Shown here piece after piece: positions 27,235 to 34,379 of a DNA stretch of 34,379 bases. The DNA comes from Deltaproteobacteria bacterium (GTDB lineage: Bacteria; Desulfobacterota; Desulfarculia; Adiutricales; Adiutricaceae). The stretch's first letter is position 1. Each line of letters starts with the position of its first letter. The stretch covers positions 1 through 34,379 of the forward strand of contig JAITJB010000221.1 of NCBI GenBank assembly GCA_031279155.1, read 5' to 3'. The position numbers and the translations under genes were made by a program. The notes beneath the pieces are model-generated. The model made no database searches and was not told the origin of the DNA. It saw only the letters and a list, made by a program, of their open reading frames with translations.

Positions 27235-28096
27235 ACCTCCGAACGCAATAGGGATTGTAGACGTATGTCCGGGAGTCAAAGCTCCAACCATCGTCGCCCT
27301 CTTTCATCTCTGCGATTAGCTGCTCTCTGGTTATCTTTCGGCTTTTAGTGATCTCCCAAATCCTATAGGCGTAATACCTTTCTATCTCGCTTAGGGTAAA
27401 GCCGGTAATGCCCCCATATTTGCGCCTGAAGGTAATATCGGTGTGCCGATCGAAGGCCGAATTCATGTGAGAATATGCTATGCCCGTGACCCCGGTCATA
27501 AAAAGAAAAGAGATAAATTTATCACAAAATTTTAGTTTCTTGTAAAATTTACGAAGTCTTTGGCGAACTTCTTCGGCATAATCAATTGTATCTGGATGGC
27601 TCAAAAGTTCCCGGACCGGATAATCGTAGTCGTCTATGAGAAAGGCCACCTGGCCATTATACTTGCGCACGCAACTGACGAGTAGCTGTTGCAAAAGATA
27701 GCTGGAAGAAGTTCCGCCAAATAATTGAATGTCGTGTTCTAGGGCGACTTCTACGATTTTATCTCTAAGGTTATTTTCAAATTCTCGGGACCCTAGCGAC
27801 ATGTCCAATGAACCCATGTCCAGGTGGATGACCGGCCTGGGAGCGTAGACCGGCTTACGAAGCCTTTTTTCAATATATAAACCTCTAAAAAGATCTTTTT
27901 TGCCCGCAAACAGTGCTTTCAAAGTGGAAATAGTTAAAGACTTGCCATATAACCTGGGCCGAGCCAAAAAATGAGCCCGGTTGTCACTTTCAACCAAAAA
28001 AGCTAAGTATTTTGTCTTATCAACATAAACAATATCTTTTGAGATAAATTCCTCAAAGGTCTCATGTCTATCCGACACCTGAAAAATTTCTCCCAT
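27206..28096 (-). CDS. AAA-ATPase-like protein, C-terminally truncated relative to typical ATPase + PD-(D/E)XK architecture
   Basis: FEEFISKDIVYVDKTKYLAFLVESDNRAHFLARPRLYGKSLTISTLKALFAGKKDLFRGLYI...VIHLDMGS...VAFLIDDYDYPV; stops at YNPYCVRRFF, where homologues normally continue. Confidence 0.8.
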   Translation of the reverse strand: MGEIFQVSDRHETFEEFISKDIVYVDKTKYLAFLVESDNRAHFLARPRLYGKSLTISTLKALFAGKKDLFRGLYIEKRLRKPVYAPRPVIHLDMGSLDMSLGSREFENNLRDKIVEVALEHDIQLFGGTSSSYLLQQLLVSCVRKYNGQVAFLIDDYDYPVRELLSHPDTIDYAEEVRQRLRKFYKKLKFCDKFISFLFMTGVTGIAYSHMNSAFDRHTDITFRRKYGGITGFTLSEIERYYAYRIWEITKSRKITREQLIAEMKEGDDGWSFDSRTYVYNPYCVRRFFEHQLILV

Positions 28097-28295
28097 ATAA
28101 CCTCCGGGTTTTAATTCTTCCCACTCTACGAAAAAAGCCTTTTCATGGTATCATCAGATCAGTTTTTCAGCCATCAAAATGGCCGGCTGCCTGACTGCCA
28201 GGGCCGCCAACCTGTCATGACTACCAACTTGGCCTGGCTAGAAACCTGGCCTGGCCGCTGGCCTTTGAGGGCCACCAAAATCCACGGAAATACCT

Positions 28296-29054
28296 ATGGT
28301 TAAGCAGAAACAAACTCACCAAACCGATAGTTTGGAAAAACTCCTCATCTACCTCTTAGGGGTCGCCCCCCATGAGTTTGGCCTTTTGCCGGACGCTAAC
28401 GGCTATATCTCTCTAAAAGAGGTCATAGCCGCCATCAAAGGCGAAGAGGGCTTCGGCGGGGTTTCTTCTGGCCGCATTACCGAGATCTGCCAGCGCCCAG
28501 GCCAATTATCAAAGCTTGAGATCTTAGATGGGAGGATCCGGCTTAAGCCTGAAATCCCCCTAAGCCCCAAGGAAGATGATTCTGTAGAACCTCAAATTAA
28601 GCCTAAAATTCTCTTTTTGGCTCTTAAGCCTTCGGTCTGGGCTCACGCTTTTACCTACGGTCTGGACCCCAAGCCCGGGGAGCCAGCTATCAGGTTATTT
28701 ACCGATAAACAGACCGCCCTTAAGGTGGCCTCCCGCTTCTGCCCGGACCCTGTAACCATAACCGTCCAAGTGCGAGCCGCCGAAAACGAGGGAGCTAGGC
28801 TCAACTATTACGCCGGCCAGATGTATACCGCCGAACATCTTAACCCCAATTGGCTCTCAGGTCCACCCATCGCCCCTAGGGAGGAAAAATCCCCGGCCAA
28901 AAATAAGGCCGACGATCTGCCGGGGGCCAGTAGTTCTCTTTTTGTTGAAAGCTTAGCCAACCAAAATAAGCCAGACAATAAGCGCACAAAAAAGAACAAA
29001 TACCAAGACTCCCCGGACTGGAAGACCAGAACGCGCCGCGAGCGCCGCAAATAA
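28296..29054 (+). CDS. KptA/Tpt1 (RNA 2'-phosphotransferase)-like protein, divergent active site, basic C-terminal tail
   Basis: LEKLLIYLLGVAPHEFGLLPDANGYISLKEVIAAIKGEEGF (KptA N-terminal domain-like); LEILDGRIRLKPE; LFLALKPSVWAHAFTYGLDPKPGEPAIRLFTDKQTALKVASRF (KptA C-terminal domain-like). Confidence 0.7.
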   Translation: MVKQKQTHQTDSLEKLLIYLLGVAPHEFGLLPDANGYISLKEVIAAIKGEEGFGGVSSGRITEICQRPGQLSKLEILDGRIRLKPEIPLSPKEDDSVEPQIKPKILFLALKPSVWAHAFTYGLDPKPGEPAIRLFTDKQTALKVASRFCPDPVTITVQVRAAENEGARLNYYAGQMYTAEHLNPNWLSGPPIAPREEKSPAKNKADDLPGASSSLFVESLANQNKPDNKRTKKNKYQDSPDWKTRTRRERRK

Positions 29055-29152
29055 TTTCGCAAGCTATGCAGCAATTGATGTCGCAAGGGATATCTATCGC
29101 CAGCGCTTGAGATTATCTTGGAATATTTTGGGGAAAAATTTTTTCGTATTAT

Positions 29153-30604
29153 CTAAGCTACGACTGACACCATGTTGCGGCCCGATTGCTTGGACTTATA
29201 GAGGGCTTGATCGGCCCTAGCCAAAATCGAGGTCGGGGTATCGCCCTTAACCACTTCGCTGACGCCTAGGGAAATGGTCACCGGGATGGTCGTATCGCTA
29301 TTTTGATTAACTTGAAACTCCACCACCTCAATTTGACGGCGAAGTTTATCCGCCACCTTGACCGTGTCCCTTAAATTGGCTTCCGGCAAGATTACTATAA
29401 ACTCATCGCCGCCATAGCGGAAAATGAAGTCATCGCTCCTTAAAGCTTCCCTGACCAACCTGGCCACGTGGCATAAGATGCCGTCGCCGGCCAGGTGGCC
29501 AAAATTATTATTAACATCGCGGAAATTATCAATATCAAAAATAATAAGACCAAAGGTTAGTAAGCCGCCTTTGGCAAAATTGTTTAGGGTCAAGGCAATC
29601 TGCTCATCGTAGGCCCGCCGATTATAAACTTGGGTCAAGGAGTCGCGCAGGGAGATCATCTTAATGGCCTCCAGCTCGTGGAGGGCCGAGTGACTCTGGC
29701 AGACAAAGGAGTTGTAATCGCGGCGGACAGATTCTAGGGAGTTTTCAAGCCTCTTTTTTTCAACATCGAGTTCGCCCAATCTAATTTCGTCATCTTGGTT
29801 CTTTTTGGAAATAGCCGCAAAAATGTTATCGAGCTTTTCATTGATAACCATGATCAAACTGTCAGGATCGCTACCATTGACGTCGGTTACGGTCGATCGA
29901 ATATCGGTGAGATCCGAGGTCAATCCCTGGCAAAAACTGCGGTTTTCCTTATCAAAATAGTTTATAGAGCGATCCAAAAACTTAGTGTACTCTTTTTCGG
30001 TGAAGATCAAAGTTCGGATGATCGAGGTCAACCTAAAGGAAATCTTTCCCAATTCATTGCCGTAGTCCCTTAAAAACCTCGAACAAATATCGACTAAAAC
30101 CGGTAAAAAATTTTCTAGCGAGGCCCCGATATCCATCAGGTGCCTTAAGACCTGCCCTGAGCGCTGGTAGCGGTTGTGCTTAAACTTCTCAAGTTTGTCG
30201 GCCAGTCCCCGGATGACCTCCTTGAGGTTAAGTTCCTCGTGCTCAGTTAATGCTGGCCCTTCGAGGTTCCAAGTCGTGACCGTTTTACCGCCGCTATTTA
30301 ACTTGGCAATGGCCTGGACGGCCTGCTCAACTAATTCCAAATAACCCGTGTCGGTTCCCAGCTGAACTTCCAACTGCTTAAGATGGTTGACCAGATCGTT
30401 ATTAAAGCCCCTCTGCCGCAAGATGGTCGAGGTCGCCCGAAGGACAAGCCTCATGGCTTGGACAAAGTCTATGCGTTCGAGCTCCATAATCTGGAGCCTA
30501 CGTTCGGCAGCCAAGAACTTTAATTTCAGAGCGTCGGTATTATCCAGACTTAGTTCATCTTTGGCTTCCACGAAAGAACCTGCCCAATTTTTTTTGTCAT
30601 CCAC
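29153..30604 (-). CDS. GGDEF-domain diguanylate cyclase with a helical N-terminal region
   Basis: DSLTQVYNRRAYDEQIAL; RSDDFIFRYGGDEFIVILPEA (intact GGDEF and an RxxD I-site-like motif); SLGVSEVVKGDTPTSILARADQALYKSKQSGRN. Confidence 0.95.
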   Translation of the reverse strand: MDDKKNWAGSFVEAKDELSLDNTDALKLKFLAAERRLQIMELERIDFVQAMRLVLRATSTILRQRGFNNDLVNHLKQLEVQLGTDTGYLELVEQAVQAIAKLNSGGKTVTTWNLEGPALTEHEELNLKEVIRGLADKLEKFKHNRYQRSGQVLRHLMDIGASLENFLPVLVDICSRFLRDYGNELGKISFRLTSIIRTLIFTEKEYTKFLDRSINYFDKENRSFCQGLTSDLTDIRSTVTDVNGSDPDSLIMVINEKLDNIFAAISKKNQDDEIRLGELDVEKKRLENSLESVRRDYNSFVCQSHSALHELEAIKMISLRDSLTQVYNRRAYDEQIALTLNNFAKGGLLTFGLIIFDIDNFRDVNNNFGHLAGDGILCHVARLVREALRSDDFIFRYGGDEFIVILPEANLRDTVKVADKLRRQIEVVEFQVNQNSDTTIPVTISLGVSEVVKGDTPTSILARADQALYKSKQSGRNMVSVVA

Positions 30605-30705
30605 TGACCATTGAACTTATTTTCGATTATCTTTGCCAAAACTTCAAGCCAAAAATTGAAAAGAAACAAAATAAAAGCTTGGGAGATCTTAGGGCCATTT
30701 AAGAG

Positions 30706-30727
30706 TAAGGCCGCTTAAGCGGCCTTA
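30706..30727. repeat. Perfect 22-nt palindrome
   Basis: TAAGGCCGCTTAAGCGGCCTTA is its own reverse complement. Confidence 0.9.
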
Positions 30728-30764
30728 AAATAACCAAAAAACAGATAGCGCCGGGGCGGGCGCT

Positions 30765-30791
30765 AAGCCCTACAAGCCCTACAAGGCTAAC
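30765..30791. repeat. Short 9-nt tandem repeat (AAGCCCTAC), 2 exact copies plus one diverged
   Basis: aagccctac/aagccctac/aaggctaac. Confidence 0.7.
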
Positions 30792-30827
30792 AGGTCCTGA
30801 TGGTTCTCACGATAACATTGAGAGTTC

Positions 30828-31292
30828 TTACGATGAAATAGTCGTTTTGCGAATTAACATCGGGACCTTAAAAAACTCCACCCCTTCCTTTTTGAGCACC
30901 ATCTCCTCATCAGAGGTGGACATACCCCGGATATTGCGCTTGGGGCTGGCCCCATAGTGCATTTTTAAAGCCTCGGTGGTAAAATTTACGCCTACGTCGT
31001 CAAAATCTTTTTCTAAAGTCTGAGTCATAGCTTTGATCTGCTCGAAGGCCTTAACAATATAAGCGTGTTCTTCGGCGGTTAATTCCACCGTTTGCTCCTG
31101 AGGCGTTGGCGTTACCTCCGTAGGACGACTTTTGACCAGGCCAAAGGTGGACGGACGGCGGACGATGTTGTCGGCCCCGCAGATAGGGCAGGTCAGAATC
31201 TTAGCCTCTACTTGCCGCTCTAAATCCGATAAGGAGGTAAACCAACCTTCAAAATGGTGCCCTTTATCGCACATTAAATCAAATATTACCAT
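30828..31292 (-). CDS. DUF1178 family protein
   Basis: MVIFDLMCDKGHHFEGWFTSLSDLERQVEAKILTCPICGADNIVRRPSTFGL; Cys-rich N-terminus typical of DUF1178; internal ATG at 31292 preferred. Confidence 0.85.
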   Translation of the reverse strand: MVIFDLMCDKGHHFEGWFTSLSDLERQVEAKILTCPICGADNIVRRPSTFGLVKSRPTEVTPTPQEQTVELTAEEHAYIVKAFEQIKAMTQTLEKDFDDVGVNFTTEALKMHYGASPKRNIRGMSTSDEEMVLKKEGVEFFKVPMLIRKTTISS

Positions 31293-31499
31293 ATTAATTA
31301 CCACTCTACCTAAGCAAACGAACCTAACCTTACGGCCCGGTGGTTCGATACCCGGTAATTAAAATAATAAGCTTCCTATCAAATTTTGTCAATTAAATCC
31401 CCCATGAAAACGGGCTGACATGTTTGTCTTGCGTCAATCTGCGGTTTGCCAATTGCGGCTAGAAATTTATTTTTCTTTGTAAATTTAAGATTTAAATGA

Positions 31500-31542
31500 A
31501 AAGCCCAAACCAAAAGGCTGACAAGCTTTGGGCCTTTTTTTT
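31500..31542 (+). terminator. Terminator-like hairpin without an upstream plus-strand CDS
   Basis: GCCCAAA-ccaaaaggctgacaagc-TTTGGGC-cTTTTTTTT. Confidence 0.7.
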
Positions 31543-31773
31543 AAGCCACCAAAAAAAACTGGCCCTTGATAAGGCCTTAAAATTAGCCGGCTTTACAATA
31601 TTTCTTGTTTATACCTGCCATATTCTGGTAACATAAGCAAACCAGCGGAAAAAAAACCGCCCGGAGACGGCCTTCGCCGACCATGCGAGGTCAAGCTAAA
31701 GCCGCTCTAGTTTCAGGGGGGAGGAAAATTAATTTTTTTCAAAGATTTTTGTTTAAAATGGCAGGAGTAGTCT

Positions 31774-32352
31774 ATGCAATATTCCGTAACGTTCCGACAT
31801 ATGGAGCCCTCCGAACACCTTAAGGAGTACGGACGAGACAAGTTAGCAAGATTAGAGAAATATTTGGACTCGGTTCTTGACGCTGACGTAACTTTTACAG
31901 TCGAAAAATTCCGACACAAAGCCGAGGCCGTGCTGACCTCAGATGGCTTGAAGATCAAAGCCGAAGAAGTCACCGATGACATGTACTCGGCGATGGACTT
32001 ATTGAGCGACAAACTGGAAAAGCAGATCAAGCGCCATCGCGAAAAGCTCAAGGGCCACGGCAAAGGTCAGAACAACGCCAAAAGGGCCTTCGGCGGCAAC
32101 GGTAATGGCGCCCGCCAAGACGATCGCCATGATGGTCGCCAAGATGAAATCATTGAAGATTCCGAATTCGACGTCGTCGCCGACAAAACCCGCGATCTGA
32201 CCCTCAGCCGCATGGGTCTAAACGAAGCCGCTGAAATCCTGGCCCAATCCAAGCACCCTTTCGTGGTCTACCTCGATGCCAATGATGGCGGTTTAAGGCT
32301 CCTGCATCAGCAGCAGAGCGGCACTTTGGAACTTTTGAGGCTCCACGCCTGA
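31774..32352 (+). CDS. hpf: Long-form ribosome hibernation promoting factor / sigma-54 modulation protein
   Basis: MQYSVTFRHMEPSEHLKEYGRDKLARLEKYLDSVLDADVTFTVEKFRHKAEAVLTSDGLKIKAEEVTDDMYSAMDLLSDKLEKQIKRHREKLK; C-terminal domain LSRMGLNEAAEILAQSKHPFVVYLDANDGGLRLLHQ. Confidence 0.93.
   Translation: MQYSVTFRHMEPSEHLKEYGRDKLARLEKYLDSVLDADVTFTVEKFRHKAEAVLTSDGLKIKAEEVTDDMYSAMDLLSDKLEKQIKRHREKLKGHGKGQNNAKRAFGGNGNGARQDDRHDGRQDEIIEDSEFDVVADKTRDLTLSRMGLNEAAEILAQSKHPFVVYLDANDGGLRLLHQQQSGTLELLRLHA
32113..32148. repeat. In-frame 12-nt repeat in the HPF linker, 3 copies
   Basis: cgccaagacgat/cgccatgatggt/cgccaagatgaa encoding RQDD-RHDG-RQDE. Confidence 0.75.
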
Positions 32353-32509
32353 TCCCTAGAAGCCCTCCCTGGCCCTAGGCTCCTCCCCCCTGGCGCCTTA
32401 GGTTTTGGCTTTTCCGACCGCAACACCCGGTCGCAATTCTTCCAAGCGGTGTGCCGACGAATAGTGTTGGCCCGCCGCTTGTAATTTTTAAACCGTTTTT
32501 GGCTTAATA

Positions 32510-32980
32510 ATGCAACTAGACAAGATCATCACCCAAGAGGCCGTCTGTCTTAACTTTGAGGCCAACGACAAGACCGAGGCCATTGATAGCCTCTGCGGCT
32601 TCGCCGCCAAGGTCTTAGGCTTAGAAAAAGGCCCCATCTTAGAGGTGGTTTCTGAGCGCGAAAGCTTGGGATCTACCGCCGTTGGCGGCGGGGTAGCTAT
32701 ACCCCACGGTAAGACTTCTTTAGTTGACACGGTCTTTTTGTTTATGGCCAGGACCGCTCCAGGCTTTGAGCTGACCGATTTTGATAGCCCCGACGGTCGA
32801 CCCGTCCGGCTCTTGGCTCTACTATTGAGCCCCGAAAAGCCCGACCCCGATCACTTAAAAGTCTTAGCTGTCCTAGGCCGCTTGTGGAAGACGCCACAAA
32901 ACCTCAACCTCATGATGGCGGCTAAAGACAGCCGCTCTTTTTTGGAAACCCTTTTGAGCCTCACTGGCTTTTCATCTTAG
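32510..32980 (+). CDS. ptsN: PTS IIA-like nitrogen regulatory protein
   Basis: VVSERESLGSTAVGGGVAIPHGKTSLVD contains the conserved phospho-His; neighbours hpf and rapZ. Confidence 0.92.
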   Translation: MQLDKIITQEAVCLNFEANDKTEAIDSLCGFAAKVLGLEKGPILEVVSERESLGSTAVGGGVAIPHGKTSLVDTVFLFMARTAPGFELTDFDSPDGRPVRLLALLLSPEKPDPDHLKVLAVLGRLWKTPQNLNLMMAAKDSRSFLETLLSLTGFSS

Positions 32981-33004
32981 GTCAACAGAGGCGCCCTTAA
33001 GACA

Positions 33005-33877
33005 ATGAGCGAAGTCAATAAAATCGGCCTAATCGTCGTGGTAACCGGCCTATCGGGCTCTGGCAAATCCTCAGCCTTAAAGTCCCTTGAGGACAATGGT
33101 TTTCTGGCCATCGATAACCTACCGGTCCAGCTACTAGCTAAATTTCTGGCCATCCGCAAGGAAAGCGGTGATTTTATCCGCATAGCCGTCGGCATGGACG
33201 CCCGTGAGTCTGAGCTGATGGATCATTACGAAGAGGCCTTCACCCAATCGCGGGACCTAGGCTACGAGCTGAGGCTTTTGTTTTTGGAAGCCGAAGATCA
33301 AGTCTTAGTTAAGCGTTTTTCCGAAACCCGCCGGCCCCATCCCCTGGCCCCTGAAGGCGGGCTTTTGGCGGCCATCACCTTCGAGCGTGAGCGCCTGGCC
33401 CCTTTAAGAGAAATAGCCGATCTTATTATTGATACCTCGACCATTAAAGCCCCGCAACTAAAGGAGATGGTCTTAGAGCGCTTTGTCCAGACCCAAAATC
33501 GCCGCAATTTGGCCGTTGAGGTCTTGTCTTTTGGCTTTAAAAATGGTCTCCCTCCTGAGGCCGATCTGATGCTCGACGTTAGGTTTCTGCCCAACCCCTT
33601 CTACATTGAAAAGCTACGTGCCCTAGATGGCCGCGACAAGCGGGTCAGCGACTATGTCTTATCCTTTAAGGAAACCGAGGGCTTTTTAACTAGATTACTG
33701 GAACTTTTAAACTTTTTACTGCCCCTCTATCAGAGGGAGGGTAAGAGCTACCTGACCATCGCCGTTGGCTGCACTGGCGGTCAACACCGCAGCGTGGCCA
33801 TCGCCTGCTACTTGTGGGAAAGTCTCAGAGATAATTTTCCCGGCAGCTTAATGCTGCGCCACCGCGATATCGTCTAA
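33005..33877 (+). CDS. rapZ: RNase adapter protein RapZ (YvcJ family)
   Basis: VVVTGLSGSGKSSALKSLEDNGFLAIDNLPVQLL; SFGFKNGLPPEADLMLDVRFLPNPFY; IAVGCTGGQHRSVAIACYL. Confidence 0.96.
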   Translation: MSEVNKIGLIVVVTGLSGSGKSSALKSLEDNGFLAIDNLPVQLLAKFLAIRKESGDFIRIAVGMDARESELMDHYEEAFTQSRDLGYELRLLFLEAEDQVLVKRFSETRRPHPLAPEGGLLAAITFERERLAPLREIADLIIDTSTIKAPQLKEMVLERFVQTQNRRNLAVEVLSFGFKNGLPPEADLMLDVRFLPNPFYIEKLRALDGRDKRVSDYVLSFKETEGFLTRLLELLNFLLPLYQREGKSYLTIAVGCTGGQHRSVAIACYLWESLRDNFPGSLMLRHRDIV

Positions 33878-33900
33878 AGTCAGACTATGGGCCAGATAAA

Positions 33901-33948
33901 AAAAAGCCCCAACCCTATAGGCGAGATAAGGGTTGGGGCTATTATTTT
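33901..33948. terminator. Bidirectional terminator between convergent rapZ and an outer-membrane gene
   Basis: aaaaAGCCCCAACCCT-ataggcgagata-AGGGTTGGGGCTattatttt. Confidence 0.92.
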
Positions 33949-33960
33949 GGCTATTTTTAG

Positions 33961-34379
33961 TTAAAAAGCGTACCTTACGCCGAATAAGACATCATGCATT
34001 TTGATATCAGCTTCTAAGCCGACCTCAAAAATATCGGAGGTTAAGGATTTTAAGCTGGCGTCGGTATACCTATAGGCCAGAGATAATGACCAATCATTAT
34101 TTAAAGCATAGGAAACACCGGCGTTAAGGCCCCAAGCCAACTGAACATCGGCGGCATGCATATTGGTGTGTTCGGCGTAATAGTCCTCGATTGCGATACT
34201 CTTTATTTTTAGGTGTAAGACGGCCAAACCAAAGCTAGCCCCGACAAATGGGGTAAAGGCCGTATTGGTGTTTAGGTCGTAATAGGCGTTAGCCATGATG
34301 GTGTGGACGCCGATATCGGAACTCTCGTGGACGGATATTACTTCCGGGATATCAACTAAATTCTCGAGATCCTTGACCC
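33961..34379 (-). CDS. Outer-membrane beta-barrel protein, C-terminal part (continues past the window)
   Basis: FGLAVLHLKIKSIAIEDY...WGLNAGVSYALNNDWSLSLAYRYTDASL...HDVLFGVRYAF, terminal Phe; the frame stays open upstream (VKDLENLVDIPEVISVHESSDIGVHTIMANAYYD). Confidence 0.75.
   Translation of the reverse strand, partial: VKDLENLVDIPEVISVHESSDIGVHTIMANAYYDLNTNTAFTPFVGASFGLAVLHLKIKSIAIEDYYAEHTNMHAADVQLAWGLNAGVSYALNNDWSLSLAYRYTDASLKSLTSDIFEVGLEADIKMHDVLFGVRYAF

Noticed and set aside
28141-28295. GGCCTGGC-rich segment as another repeat array
   Set aside because: Some repeated words but no consistent period could be fixed by eye.
31300-31362. tRNA-like T-arm text (ggttcgatacccgg)
   Set aside because: The 5-bp T-stem does not pair around TTCGATA and no acceptor or anticodon stems were found.
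1-34379. Mobile elements, phage genes, toxin-antitoxin or defence islands
   Set aside because: No transposase, integrase (other than XerD), phage structural, restriction or Cas proteins recognised in the ORF set.

Overview
The window is an ordinary-looking chromosomal segment. Gene content suggests a deltaproteobacterium-like (Desulfobacterota-like) anaerobe, but that is inferred from families only, with no database search. Housekeeping blocks: serS; nitroreductase; an orphan family-5 peptide-binding protein; a TPR protein; two convergent HU/IHF-family genes; serC-serA-slt; a carboxylesterase; xerD followed by a DHH-CBS-tRNA nucleotidyltransferase fusion; a DJ-1/PfpI protein; ppdK; a four-gene pyruvate:ferredoxin oxidoreductase operon (porCDAB-like); a truncated AAA-ATPase-like protein; a divergent KptA/Tpt1-like protein; a GGDEF protein; a DUF1178-like protein; hpf-ptsN-rapZ; and two partial CDSs at the window edges. 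I found no CRISPR array, transposase, prophage or confident tRNA/rRNA. The most unusual signal is a set of degenerate short tandem repeats whose period differs per locus (9, 12, 13, 14, 15 and 18 nt). They lie in intergenic gaps and, in multiples of 3 nt, in-frame in protein linkers or tails (XerD N-terminus, peptide-binding protein, HPF linker). Two of them share a CTTGGCTA-like core. Other points worth checking: a KptA-like protein that seems to lack most of the Tpt1 catalytic residues, a PPDK with a Lys/Pro-rich tail containing an AT-hook-like GRPRKYP motif, an inverted repeat around a -10-like sequence upstream of the por operon, and a decay zone with a truncated ATPase next to a possible ferredoxin remnant.
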